Origin: Hanleya hanleyi
Lineage: Eukaryota > Mollusca > Polyplacophora > Lepidopleurida > Hanleyidae
Assembly: GCA_036873755.1 (NCBI GenBank)
Contig: JAVTVY010020477.1
Span: 18,353-82,352, forward strand
Direction: 5' to 3'
Length of the DNA: 64,000 nt
Part shown: piece after piece, positions 1-11,780 of the stretch
Layout of the letters: every line of letters starts with the position of its first letter
Numbering within the stretch: the first letter of the stretch is position 1
The notes under the pieces: model-generated
Told to the model about the DNA's origin: nothing
The model's input: only the letters and a program-made list of their open reading frames with translations
The model's database searches: none
Program-made: the position numbers and the translations under genes

Positions 1-600
1 GCATGCGCGATGAGTAGTGCGCGATGAGTAGTACAGAAAGGGCACCCGATCTCCCTATCCCTATAAGTGTGGCACGGGATAGGGTGGGGCGAGAGACCTG
101 GGGATTTCGTTACCTGAGATTCCATGGGCCAGGCTTGCACCCTACAGTAGACTGGGTCGACTGCGCATGCGCGATGAGTAGTGCGCGATGAGTAGTACAG
201 AAAGGGCACCCGATCTCCCTATCCCTATAAACTAACCCACGGGGGGTGAATGAACCCATGGGGGTGAATGAGCACCCGTTATACTAATCCGTAGCGTGTC
301 CGACTCCTCATCCTCCGCTTTACTCATTATACTATTAAAGAAGCCAGCCAGTGAGGCAAGAGACATGTTTCACTTCTTAATCCGTGGCGTATGAGGGTCG
401 GCTCATGTGTGTTTCACTTCTTAATCGTGGCGTATGAGGGTCGGCTCAGATCCCATGGGGTGGGGACAAGCTCCTGAGGGCAGTAGGTGGGTTCAATGGC
501 GTGCAGGTCGGTTCATGTGGATTTCACTTCTTAATCCGTGGCGTATGAGGGTCGGCTCAGATCCCCTGGGGTGGGGACATGCCCCTGAGGGCAGTGGGTG
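1..600. repeat. GC-rich tandem repeats at window start
   Basis: A 66-bp block at 1-66 (starts gcatgcgcgatgagtagt) recurs almost unchanged at 165-230, so the period is about 164 bp. From about 369 a second repeat begins: cacttcttaatc(c)gtggcg followed by tgagggtcggctca occurs at about 369, 413 and 525, each followed by a G-rich stretch. No coding signal is visible. The array probably continues beyond the left edge of the window. Confidence 0.8.
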
Positions 601-2006
601 GGTTCAATGAAAGCTCGTAATTGTAAACCCACATATAAACAAAGGGGAAAAACTTGAAACCCAAAGTTTATAATCAAGTGTTAATTTGAACTTTTCCATC
701 AGATAGCTGAAAATTTATATGTTGAGAGTTTTGAGGGATATATTTCGTTCTATTACTATCGGTTTTATGGGATATACCGGGTAACTTCATGTAAAAGAAA
801 GATAACGAAATCCCTTAAGGCAACAATTAATCCTGGTCTATATGCAAGCAACACAGATACAAGATTTGAAGCAACATACGCAACATTAAAAGGGAGGTGT
901 ATTCTCATAATGCAGATCTGTATTCTCCGTACCTTCGTTCCAGGCTCTGCAGGCAGATTAGGGTTGTACACTTATAGTTGGATCTGTCTGTTTAAAATAA
1001 CAGCCAATTGCAATGAATGGACGGCAATTTGGGACGATGAGCAATCTTCGTGGGATATCGGTATATTTCGACGAAGGTCGAGTTCATGTACGGAGAAAAG
1101 CTGGAGGAAAAAATCTTTGAAGTTCGGGAGGGAAACCACATGGGGGCTTCTCTCAAGTAAGAATAACGAGGGGTACGAATCATGTGAATTAAAAACAGAG
1201 GGGATAAAATGTATAACACATTACCTAATCCGCCCAAATAGGGGCTTGTGGAACGTTTCCTAATGAGGTTCGTAATCGTTATGTTTGAAAAGATATCCGT
1301 CATGGCACGGATTTGATAGACGGGCCATGACTAGGGATGATGTGTATTTGGTGAATCAACAGAAGACCGAAACAATCGAATCGAGTTTCGTCGATAGGGG
1401 CAGAGTTATATAGAAGAAAGGCAGTCAAGTAATCGTCGGATCACAAATACGTCATCATATATATACCACCTTGCCACCAGTAGATGTCGCGAGAACTCTT
1501 TCTCAAATGACAGTGTAAATACTACTAAAATGGGCCGTGTAAACCAAACCAAACCAATGTCCAAACGCCAGCTAACATCCGGGACTGTGACTACGTGATA
1601 TATAACAATAAATATGATCAAAATGTCGAGCGACGAATGGGGAATGGGCAAAATGAGCATTCTTTGAAGTATTTGATTGCTCGTCGGAGTACTTGTTAAT
1701 TGTCAGGGCAGATTTTTTCAGGTGTAAACATTTTTGCCAATCTAAGTAGTATATTCCATTGCATAGAGTAAATTTAGACCAAGTGAACAAAACAATGAGC
1801 ATCGTCCAAGCCATCCTCGCTAAAACCAGGGGTATCTCTATCCTAGATAGCTTTGGCTCACAAATAGAAACCTTGACGTGGTGAAGATGCGTCCAAGCTG
1901 GACCCAGACCTGGAGCTGGAGCTTGTATGTATGTTTTCTCTTCCTCTTTTATCGAGTGACCCCAACACAGATTGTCTTGAGAGGAGACTGACTGGAACGA
2001 CGTTTT
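601..2006. other. non-coding, no gene recognised
   Basis: Only short, compositionally unconvincing reading frames occur here, the longest a 156-codon frame on the minus strand at 1572-2042 that runs into the palindromic element next to it. The stretch at about 1730-1770 (gccaatctaa, ttccattg, atagagt) resembles 50020-50060. The stretch at about 1955-2005 resembles 60875-60940 (gagtgaccc, acacagatt, acgtttt). It is therefore at least partly repeat-derived. Confidence 0.6.
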
Positions 2007-2227
2007 TACGGAGCCGTAAAAGGGACATGCTCCGATCCGCACTTATTAACCGCGACCCCCAGTTATTAACTGTGACCCGCACTTATTAACTGCGACCCTC
2101 AGTGATTAACTGCGACCCGAACTTATTAACTGCGACCCTCAGTTATTAACTACGACTCGCACTTACTAACTGAGGGTCGCAGTTATAGTAAGTGCGGATC
2201 GGAGCATGTCCCTTTTACGGCTCCGTA
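2007..2227. mobile_element. miniature inverted-repeat element with 20-bp internal word
   Basis: The two ends, 2007-2045 and 2189-2227, are perfect 39-bp inverted repeats containing gagccgtaaaagggacatg. The interior (2042-2190) is about seven tandem 20-bp units of the type cagttattaactgcgaccct, some in the opposite orientation. No open reading frame is present, so it would be non-autonomous. The head sequence gccgtaaaagg followed by cacatgggg or gacatgggg recurs at 51980 and 58938 in front of a quite different internal word. No target duplication was identified. Confidence 0.85.
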
Positions 2228-2330
2228 GGCTGGACCAGAAATATGTCCGGTGATAACAACAGGAAATTTTTTGTAGGGAAAAAAACTTCTCATGTATTAT
2301 TGGAGGATTCCTGGTGTTTGCGCTGATAAA

Positions 2331-2421
2331 CAGCTTGTATCACTGACGTCCCTACTCTCCTTGTTCCTCCCGCTGATTCACATCGCATATTTCGCGCCTC
2401 TTGGCCGTAAGGGGCGCTCTG
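2331..2421. repeat. inverted copy of 7894-7982
   Basis: The sequence from cagcttgtatcactgacgtc to the cttggccgt/ggggcgctc part is the reverse complement of 7894-7982, with few differences. It is probably a fragment of the same repeat that lies inside the helicase-bearing element. Confidence 0.75.
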
Positions 2422-2933
2422 CACAGGCCAACCATCAATGACCAATGAATATCACTCTTACGGAAGTGTCTTGGCAATATGAGTTGTCTCCCTTTTCAAA
2501 CGTTCATATGTCGTTAACGGCAAAACTAACAATACACGGACGGCAAAACAGCTCTAATTACGTTAATTTCTGAGTTAAGAGTGAACAGATTTTTGGATAA
2601 CTTCCTCCATTGTTTAGTAAGGTTCGTCAACTGATTGCAAACACCTGTTCACTGATACCTTCAAATAATTAACTAATAAATCTCTAAATGTTGTTAATAT
2701 CCCACTGATAAGACCACGCTTTATCGTCATGAGTATATAAGGAGATCAAGCTGCCTAGAATGGTAACGTAAAAACACCGTTCAATTGTTTCAGATTTTGA
2801 ATTGAATGTTGACTGTAATAAAGACGGGGAAAAGTTCCTTTGAGAGATGCGGTATAAGATGGCCGGGTCGCTGTCAAAATATTGGTATGGTTTCCACATT
2901 ACGCGAGAGTCGTGATCTCACTATCATGAAGGC

Positions 2934-2977
2934 CATTCTCGTCTCGCGAGACTCCCTACTGCGAGAAAGAGTCTCAC
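2934..2977. repeat. palindrome-bearing repeat next to composite element
   Basis: This 44-bp stretch contains the perfect palindrome gtctcgcgagac. It reappears inverted at 8917-8957, immediately outside the right end of the helicase-bearing element. In both places gagtctcac is followed within a few bases by gtaaatgg. This suggests that the composite element at 2986 inserted into, or next to, the edge of another copy of that helicase-type element. Confidence 0.6.
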
Positions 2978-2985
2978 TGGTAAAT

Positions 2986-5915
2986 GGCATCAGTACACAA
3001 TTAATTCTGTTACTTGTTATGTATTAGCGTTAAAAATCGGCAAAAATCCAGAAAATTCACAATGCATAAATCCACCTGGCATGTCAATATTGACCTTGTG
3101 GGACATTACCAGTGGAAGTCTTGACAGATGTTGACCATGGAAATTTCAAATTACCGCCACTGACAGCTGATTGGTGCTAGAGAATGTCATTCGATTTGTA
3201 AACAGGGAGCCTTCTCACCCTTCACTGATCATGTCTTCATCCACCATGCTTTTTTCAAAGTGGCCCAAATCAACACCAGGAAGTACAGTTTGAAGACTCA
3301 TCTGCAAGTTGAAATATCAAATGTATCAGAAATGCTGAAAAATCGCAGCTCATAAAATCCATAAAGATCTGCTCTCAAATTTCTAAACAATGTAGATCGT
3401 GGGCACCGACCCGGAGGTGATTAATTGTGTACTGATGCCTGTCAGGAATGGAACCATTGTTAAAATAAGGAATGCTCTCATCTGAACAAACCATACCCAT
3501 CCCCAAACATTCTTGAGAAGGCACAGATAAAACTATGCACAGATAGAGATTTTACAGCCTATATACCAAGGGTACCCCCTTTATAATTTCCCCTCAGTTT
3601 GCCCCATATGACTTAAGACTGAGGTACAAGTAAAAAGTACAATATCTCACTAACCTGTACATATTTTTCCATCTGGTAAAAAGCACCAAGTCGACAATCC
3701 TTCTGCCTATAAAAAGAAGTATAAAGCATTAACTAGATATGTTAAACACTATTTTTAATTATTTTTTTTATTATTTTAATTCATTTTTTTATGAAATTAT
3801 TCAATTAAAGTTTAAAAATAAAGAAAACTTAAATTCAAAATGTGTCAAAACATGATTTGTTTTCAACCTGCTCATTTAGGCTACATTTGGTAAAAATTTC
3901 CTTCATGGCAGTGGTTAACTTCTCCATGTAATCAGTGGGTCATCCCAGTAATCTATCAAATGGGATTTAAATTTGATGTTGATACAAAGATCAAAGACAT
4001 GTTTAATCCTGTAATAAGTGACAGCAAGATACACAAATGTGTACACAACACATACCAAAATATAACACAGAGGTGTTTATGGTATACACAACTCCCATAT
4101 AGAGAATATATGTCAGTTCAATTGGATGGATCTACATCTCATCAAGATCTTGCTGGCAGTAATTAGAAAGATGCACATATTACTTGTAAACAGTTATTAT
4201 TACTGAGAAAACTCCTAAATAACATTGAGGAATATATTCTGTGTCAGATTTCAAGTCCATGAATGCAATGTCTGCAAACAAGCAACACTTGTCAAAACAC
4301 AACATAGAAGAAAAAAAGGAATAAAATTCAATGACAACATATCTGATGGTCATTTGCTGATCTCTGCTACATTAACAACCATGAAAGATGAGGACAGCTG
4401 GAAGTTGCCTAACTTAAACTGTTAACTGTTTGGTGAAAGATTAAAGTGGCAACTTACAGTGAGAAAGGCCTATCTTCCAACAGGGTTGGAGGCATACCTC
4501 TGAGTCACACTGTGCGAAATTCCCAGAGTTGATGTGTGTGTGTGGGGGGGGGGGGGAGAGGGTTGTATTGGGCTTGCTAATATTTGGTGCCTGTAATCCA
4601 TGTTTCTTGCTACCTACAAGATCTCTGATATGAATATGAAAGAGAATTACATACTTATAGTCGTGGAGATAGTGGAAATAGAATGAAGAGAAAGTATTTG
4701 CTATGATGCAAATGTGACTGACAATAAACACACAACAATGAGAAACCCTCAACAGTCAGATTAACTGTTGACTCAGTTAGTCAGATTTTATTTGTCTCAT
4801 TAAAGTTACAAATGCAAAAGGCATTTTGGAAATTCTTTGTGTGTGGAACAAACACCTGAGTTTTTACAGGTGATATAATTAGTATTAATTTCATGTGGTT
4901 TTAGACTGATATAAAGTGAATTAATGCATAAATGATTTGAAGCATTGAAGATTTGAACTGAGGTCGCGATTTTGAAAAAAAGCATGTAATTGTATCTATG
5001 TGAATTTCCTTTCTTCCATTTACATTTTATTGTATCTTGAAAGTTCATTTGCTCATAATTACCAGCTGTGTTAAATGAACCTCGTCATATTTGGCATTGA
5101 CTATTTGGCCCTAGTACTGACAAATAAGTCATTTTTTGCCTATATTTGCTCCAAAAGGTCTCAATTTTGTCGCAGAAATGGCATAACAATACAAGAGATG
5201 TTACCCAGCATTATCAGTATGATATTTATTTCAACCACATTTAGCAAGAAAAAAAATAATTTTAATAATTAAAAAAATTATTAAAATTAATTAAAATTTT
5301 TATTTTATTTTATTAATAATTTAATAACATAAATTTGAAACAACCCTAATATTTGAACTTAGTTCAGGAGTCATCATGGAAAAATTGGGCTGATCCAGTA
5401 AAAACTGTAGCCACAGTGACGATTTAAAGTTCTCTGGTCAAATGTGAAAATGTCGTGTGACAGGCATCAGTACACAATTAATTCTGTTACTTGTTATGTA
5501 TTAGCGTTAAAAATCGGCAAAAATCCAGAAAATTCACAATGCATAAATCCACCTGGCATGTCAATATTTACCTTGTGGGACATTACCAGTGGAAGTCTTG
5601 ACAGATGTTGACCATGGAAATTTCAAATTACCGCCACTGACAGCTGATTGGTGCTACAGAATGTCATTCGATTTGTAAACAGGGAGCCTTCTCACCCTTC
5701 ACTGATCATGTCTTCATCCACCATGCTTTTTCAAAGTGGCCCAAATCAACACCAGGAAGTACAGTTTGAAGACTCATCTGCAAGTTGAAATATCAAATGT
5801 ATCAGAAATGCTGAAAAATCGCAGCTCATAAAATCCATAAAGATCTGCTCTCAAATTTCTAAACAATGTAGATCGTGGGCACCGACCCGGAAGTGATTAA
5901 TTGTGTACTGATGCC
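2986..5915. mobile_element. composite element: two 454-bp terminal copies around 2-kb core
   Basis: Direct repeats 2986-3439 and 5463-5915 differ at only about four positions by eye. Each begins with GGCATCAGTACACAATTAAT and ends with its reverse complement, so each copy alone looks like a small DNA transposon with 20-bp terminal inverted repeats. The whole 2930-bp unit is flanked by AAAT at 2982-2985 and 5916-5919. The inner edges do not share AAAT; they read tgtc and gaca. This fits one insertion of the whole unit with a 4-bp duplication. The alternative is an LTR-type element, but the terminal repeats lack TG..CA ends and I see no priming site or retroelement protein. Confidence 0.75.
3440..5462. 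other. core between the two 454-bp copies, no recognised gene
   Basis: AT-rich sequence with a G run at about 4546-4555 and poly-A/T stretches near 3750-3830 and 5250-5330. The reading frames at 3960-4166, 4225-4425 and 4441-4752 are short and carry no motif I recognise. I cannot tell whether this is captured host DNA or the interior of a transposon. Confidence 0.6.
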
Positions 5916-5919
5916 AAAT

Positions 5920-6796
5920 GGCAACCTGTAACCATCTCGGTCATCTATACGTGGTAAGACTGACCCTGGGATCGTGTTTATCCATTTACAGCCTACTTTC
6001 GGCAAGTGCGAGAGGGAATTTCCAGAAATCAATACCACGTGACTTCGTCAGCCAATCAGCTAAAGTCTACCGACGCAACCCCAACGTAACTCGCCATTTT
6101 CGAATCATGTGATGCCCTACTTGTTGAAAATTACAGATCTACCACACCTCTTGGGTGATACGAAAGTTATTTATACCTATATATTTTGTAAGCCTAGCCT
6201 ATATCTGTTTCCCAAGTGGTTTGAAAACCTGTAATTTATCAGATTTCTCGAGTCTGTTCTCTGCCGGATGAAGGCCGAACAGAATCCCGTAATATACCGG
6301 ATATCGCTCCGCAATAATGGAGACTCACGATTCGCAAGCCATCTTATGGATGGCGAAGTGTACGCAAATGGGGTAAATGGCATTCGGAACTCCCGAGCGG
6401 AAATCTACGAAGGGGACCGATTCTACGCTCGGAGGACGACAACATGAATTTCCTATGAATCTCCAGATGTGACGCGCCGGAACGGTTTAATATACGCATG
6501 GCTCCGAAGCCCAATCACTCTCGCGGAAGCCTTAATCCCCGACCAGCAAATATTTCCCTGCGAGTCTCTGATTTACGTCAGATATTCTAAAAACTGTTTA
6601 TTCTTTTCATTCGAAGCACGTTTCAATAGAAAACCATCAGTTTAAATGGTACACACGCCACGTATTGGCAAGATATAATTCCCGTGACAGTTCCCTGACA
6701 GACCGAAACACACGTGACCACGCTCTAGTCCAATATGGCGTCAATGGCCTTCGAGGGACATCTCAAACCGGAGATCCCCGAGAAGTTGCGAATGGG
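5920..6796. other. non-coding, no gene recognised
   Basis: No convincing reading frame. The phrase aatggggtaaatgg occurs at about 6368 and again at about 6791, just at the start of the next element, so part of this stretch may be a degraded relative of that element's border. Confidence 0.5.
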
Positions 6797-6929
6797 GTAA
6801 ATGGGAGCCATCCCCCTAAAATTTGGGGGGTGAGTAGGCGGCGTATGATTTTCACCCGTCTGTATCCGGCTTGTCATTAACCTGCTGACTCCGCCGAGTT
6901 AGAAGCGAATTGCTAAACATAACGTGGGC

Positions 6930-6936
6930 TATATAA
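6930..6936 (+). promoter_or_regulatory. TATA-like box upstream of helicase exon
   Basis: TATATAA lies about 138 bp upstream of the ATG at 7068, inside the inverted-repeat arm. The same box is therefore present pointing outward on the minus strand near 8775. Its role as a promoter is inferred from position and sequence only. Confidence 0.4.
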
Positions 6937-7067
6937 TTGGGAAATGACTCTTTCCATTTCGGAGCATATCAATCGCGAACAAATTATTGTCGGTATGTAC
7001 ACTTGGCCGTGAAAGCGAGTTATCTAATACAGGAAGTAGTTCGCACAGTTCCGATCAAGAAAACAAT

Positions 7068-7361
7068 ATGGCTGCGCCCATGCCAGCTGGCCACGGTGAT
7101 AGACAAACGGGTAATTTCATCGAAGCACTGGAATTCGCTAAGAGAAAGCTGGGTGTTTGTGTCACCTTGAAAGAAAAACAAGTAGAGGCACTGATGGCAG
7201 CTTACAACGGCAGAGACTGTATTGCTGTTCTACAAATAGGCTATGGGAAAAGCTTGATATTTCAACTTCTACCATGGGTTCTGCAGAAGCGGCATGGCCT
7301 GGATATGCCTATGATAACTTTCGTTGTTTCGCCCCTGAATTCAATAATGCAAGACCAGGTT
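7068..7361 (+). CDS. RecQ-type DNA helicase, first coding exon (partial)
   Basis: RecQ helicases are ATP-dependent 3'-5' DNA-unwinding enzymes acting in the nucleus. This exon encodes 98 residues. Visible motifs, in order: a motif-0-like LKEKQVEAL (residues 34-42), a Walker A variant QIGYGKSLIFQ (56-66, GxGKS type), and motif Ia VVSPLNSIMQDQV (86-98), close to the usual V-I-S-P-L-x-S-L-M-x-D-Q-V. I chose the ATG at 7068 because it sits in a good context (aacaatATGg) just inside the element's arm. The exon ends at 7361, followed by a consensus donor GTAAGT at 7362. No DEAH/DExH exon or C-terminal RecA domain is found downstream in the window, so only the first exon is present. It could be a transposon-encoded helicase or a captured host exon. 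Confidence 0.75.
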
Positions 7362-7382
7362 GTAAGTATTCATTTTAGCTTC

Positions 7383-8654
7383 ATTCAATCGTACACGTTT
7401 TATGGGTTGGGATAAGGCCTACTTATAAAAAAAAAGAAAAAAAGATTATAATAATTTTGTGGGAAAAAAACGTTATGAGAAAGGGTGCTTCCCCCCACCC
7501 AACTCAGAAAATCGAGCAAAAATGCAGCCGATGGCGCTGGCATCTGAGATGTACACATTGATCAGCTGTTTCTAATCACATGTGGATTGTTCATCATTTC
7601 AATTTGCATGTTGTCTGTCAAGCGAGTCACGTGTGTGGTCATATGATCACTTGGAAAATAGTCCCGGTCGAGCGAGTGATGTCATGCTGCCTCGCCTTGA
7701 GATTGGAGATTCAAAAATGTCACCAGTTTACATGAGAGTCGCTTTGATCTCCCGCGGGTAGACACGGCTCTCTTTGAGAATGTCATGAAGGCATGACGTA
7801 ATTTCGATCACGTGAGGTAGTTAGCCAATCGTGGTTAGTATGAGGAATCTGGTTATCTCCGAGCTATTACGGCACGGCGATTGGGTAATCAGAAAGCGCC
7901 CCCTGACGGCCAAGAGGCGCGAACTTGGCGATGTGAATCAGCGGGGGGAACAAGGAGAGTAGGGACGTCAGTGATACAAGCTGAATAGTATGAGCGTACC
8001 TGGTGTTATGCAAAAGAAAATAATTTGAATAAAAATGTTTTTTTTGAAATCTTTTTTGAACTTGATCAAGTTTTGATACACATGCATTCTCAAAGAGAGC
8101 CGTGTCTACCCGCGGGAGACCAAAGCGACTCTCATGTAAACTGGTGACATTTTTGAATCTCCAATCTCAAAGCGAGGCAGCATGACATCACTCGCTCGAC
8201 CGGGACTATTCTCCCGCCGGTAGACACGCAAAATGGTACATCTTCAGAAAATTTATGACCTAACCCAAAGATCACAAGATCATTATTGTTTAGCATCATC
8301 AGATAAACAAGAATAGTACGATCAGACAACATGCAGGCGAAAATATGTTTTCCGCGTTTCAATGGTTGGTCTTCAATGCAGAATCTAGGTCAACTAAATT
8401 TATATCTGCTGCTTCAAACGAGTAGGCCATAAATAAAGTTCAACGTTCAGTTTTATTTTTTTAACAACAAAACTTGCATAATGATAGCAACAAAAGTACA
8501 TGTCATAGGGCGTGTGAACAGTAATATGTAGTGAATGAAGAACAGAAATGCTGCAACTGCCTTGCCCTGATCAAGGACATGTCACACTAAGAACCCGGGA
8601 TAAATTTTCCGAAGATGTACTGTCTTGCGGTAGACACGGCTCTCTTTGAGAATG
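7383..8654. repeat. intron-like and repeat interior of the helicase element
   Basis: After the donor site no second helicase exon is visible. The stretch contains the inverted pair 7657-7782 / 8085-8211, the 7894-7982 repeat shared with 2331-2421, and two AATAAA-type signals near 8432 (plus) and 8455 (minus) that face each other. Confidence 0.6.
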
Positions 8655-8916
8655 GATCGGAACTGTACGAACTACTTCCTGTATTAGATAACTCGCTTTC
8701 ACGGCCAAGTATACATACCGACAATAATTTGTTGGCGATTGATATGCTCCGAAACGGAAAGAGTCATTTTCCAATTATATAGCCCACGTTATGTTTAGCA
8801 ATTCGCTTCTAACTCGGCGGAGTCAGCAGGTCAATGACAAGCCGGATACAGACGGTAAAAATCATACGCCGCCTACTCACCCCCCAAATTTTGGGGGGAT
8901 GGCTCCCATTTACACG

Positions 8917-8957
8917 TGAGACTCTTTCTCGCAGTAGGGAGTCTCGCGAGACGAGAA
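8917..8957. repeat. inverted copy of 2934-2977
   Basis: Contains the palindrome gtctcgcgagac and abuts the right end of the helicase-bearing element. See the entry at 2934. Confidence 0.65.
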
Positions 8958-11501
8958 TGGATACACATGAACACACTTTTGAGATAATATACCTTCATTT
9001 TGGTTTTGCAGTAGGATATAATGAGCTTTCATGGCCACGTGTTTCAAATAATTTCCAAGATATCAAGCTTATAAAACTAATTATTGATCATTGACATTAT
9101 CGAATATCATCCTAATAACTTCTCATCGGAACGGAAATTTTCGAAAACAATTACAAACAGAATATATCAGTAGTCTCTAAATGCTACTGAAAAATATTTG
9201 AAGAAATTTGCACCAAAAATTATTTCAAATGTCTTTGTATGCAAATTAGTATTTACTTTTAAGCCCTGATAACAAATGTGACAAGTTTCCGCTCAATACG
9301 ATTCGTTTATTTGAAGATTTTCAAAATTTTCCGTGGAAAAATGTTGTTGTTGGTATTATTACCAGACATGTTTCTCGTCCTCCGAATGAACATTCTCTTC
9401 ATTGGATCATAAACTCGTTGTCTGGCAGATACGAGCTTATATCTTTAATTCCCGGTCCCCTTGTGATAAGCCTAAAATCGGGGGCTTCTATCTAACCTCG
9501 ACATAGTACTAAACATTCTCAGACTCATGGCACCAGGCATGTTTTTTATTTTTATTTTTTTTTTCTGAAAGAGAAATTTATTTCATGCAATTCCATTGGA
9601 TTAAATTCGTTTTTTGTCACTCGTTTAGTAAGCTTCCTTGGATACGTCACTCTCCGCATTTCGGTTGCTACCGTTATAAATGAAGCAACACAGAGAGAGG
9701 CAGAAGAAAAGCCCACAGAACGGAAGATTGTCGAGGGAAAGCGAGTGTATAAGACTCAGTTAAAAAAATATATCAGCTCGCTCCGTGGTCTGATGGAACT
9801 ATCTTGGACCCCAAAACTTTAGTGGTGGTTTGTGACCTATATAGTTCCATCAGGAATGAGTGAATATGATTTAACGTCGCTTTCAACTATATTTCAGATA
9901 TGTCACGACGTTTGGATCCTATTCCTTTTTACACCCGTGGAACTCCGGATTTACATTTGTTTTTTCAGCAATCACGTAATGCATGGCTCGAGAAATATAT
10001 TATAGTTTGACACTCACTGTCATCTGATGTCGCTTCACGGTCTGTTGCATGCATGGCTCAGATACATAATGTCACGATTTGGTTATCTAATTCGGTCACT
10101 GGCTGTAAAACATTCTAATTTCACCCGAAAGCGGAACGTAATAATTAGGAAAAATATGGAGAATGTCTATTACAGCTAAAATGAGTTGTTATTATTATAC
10201 CTGTATATACTTTACATCAACAAATCCACAGCGTACCACCCGACGATATCTCCCCGGAGCGGAAAATTATGCTATTCTGACTACATTAAATCAATCGTTT
10301 ATAAAACAGTCGTTCGAGCGTAACGCCTTGTCACAGTGTCAACTATCTTGTACACGCCATGTTTTCAGTGCACGCAAATAGCAAGTATACGGTAAGCTCT
10401 CTAATAATTCAATAACATAAAATATACTTTAGAGCTAAAATATATTTTTAAACGCTTCGATTAGCTGTTTTTTCTTCCAATTTTATTCGCTGGCCAATGA
10501 ATATGCCGGATTTCCATTTGAAAATTTGAATTGGCCAAGCAGATGTTTTAAAACAAATCATGTGATGCACTGTTGTTCCAATAAAACTCCATTTCAAAAT
10601 ATTGTCCGCCTTCTATTCAGCTCTAATTGTGTCCAAAACTTTTCACACTTAAGTTTGCGACCTGATGTCAGCAAAAATGTGTTTTTAATTAACTTTTTTT
10701 TATTTAAATGAGCGGAGAGGTCGTCTAAAAGTTATTAAATTATTATAGACCTTACCGTACCCTATTTTCGAACTCTTTCTTTGTCAGGAAAGAGTGCATA
10801 ATATCAAGAGAGAGATTTAAATAACTTTCTGCATGTATATCTTCCTCTTTTTGACTGTGGATATATAATCTGGGAAATTCATCGCGTTTTATTTCGCCTT
10901 CACGTAATTATGTTTTAGCTTTTCATCATATTCTATACAAACCACACATCACTTTGAGTACACGGGGGTCAATAGCTGTATACGGAGTGCAAAATATTGA
11001 TACATTAATAATAATTACCCATCTTCCTCTTATTGACCGTGGGTGAAAATCTGGACCTTCGCTTATCATCATCTGGAAATCCGCCTTTTAACGGAAGTGA
11101 ATTTCTCAATATTTCCTTTGAAGCGCAAATGTGGAATCTTGAATGGTTGATGATTTTCAAAGAATGCATAGAAGAGGAAGATAAAAATCACACTATTTAC
11201 AGTCGAAAATAGGCAACGATTCTAACGTCTGAGGTCGTTGGGCGCGACATCCAAGAATAAAAAAAAAATCAAATTTCGTTCAATCAAGGTTAGAAATTAC
11301 AAAAATAGAGAAAACAATCGTCCGTTAGAAATTCATGGCAGTGAACGTGGAATGTCAGAATCGTGTAACGATCACTCATCCAGCGCTTGTACTACCTTGT
11401 AGTTAGCCATCGTACACTGCATGTCAGAAGGATTGGGTAAAATTGACCAGATGTTTTTGGATATACCCAAAATTGTTGGGTCAAAAGGACCTGGTATAGA
11501 T
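8958..11501. other. AT-rich non-coding stretch with repeat fragments
   Basis: No gene recognised. At 9650-9745 a segment (gcatttcggttg, ggcagaagaaaagcccacag) matches 61088-61185, which lies downstream of the Penelope-like element. At 9851-9915 there is an inverted copy of the dispersed core ending in gacgttaaatc. The remaining sequence has only short reading frames, for example 10163-10381, with no recognisable motif. Confidence 0.6.
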
Positions 11502-11780
11502 GTGACGTACCCAAAATAACTGGGTCAGAAGGACGATAGTTGGGTCAAAACGACCCAAAATGTTTGGGTCAAAATGGAATTTGACCCAAACCCTTTGGGT
11601 CCGTCACGTCTATACCGGGTCCTTGTGGACGTGACGTACCCAAAATAGCTGAGTCAAAAGAATCCGGTATGGACGTGACGGACTCAAAGAGTTTGGGTAA
11701 AATCTCATTTTGAACCAAACATATTGGGTCGTTTTGACCCAACTATCGTCCTTTTGACCCAACTATTTTGGGTACGTCAC
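11502..11780. mobile_element. foldback element built on GGGTC/GACCC words
   Basis: The reverse complement of the right half (ending at 11780) matches the left half (from gtgacgtacccaaaata at 11502) across about 125 bp with scattered differences. Within each arm the word ttgggtcaaaacgacccaa and variants repeat, so the element can fold at several scales. No reading frame is present. Non-autonomous DNA element by structure; its class is not identifiable. Confidence 0.8.

Larger units (their letters stand above)
6797..8913. mobile_element. inverted-repeat element carrying a helicase first exon
   Basis: The left arm 6797-7056 and right arm 8655-8913 are inverted repeats of about 259 bp with few differences; both begin gtaaatgggagccatcccc. 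Inside, 7657-7782 and 8085-8211 form a second inverted pair. A short motif (gtagacacggctctctttga) occurs three times, at the inner edges of these arms and at 8632. The arms carry a TATATAA box (6930 on plus, mirrored on minus near 8775), so a promoter is duplicated in divergent orientation. The helicase exon begins 11 bp inside the left arm. The structure looks like an internally deleted transposon rather than a simple host locus. Confidence 0.65.

Noticed and set aside
1572..2042. 156-codon minus-strand frame
   Set aside because: No recognisable domain, starts inside the palindromic element at 2007, and part of it resembles dispersed repeats.
2986..5915. LTR retrotransposon
   Set aside because: Terminal repeats lack TG..CA, each has its own long inverted ends, the inner borders differ from the outer ones, and no priming site or retroelement protein is visible. 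Retained only as the alternative reading.
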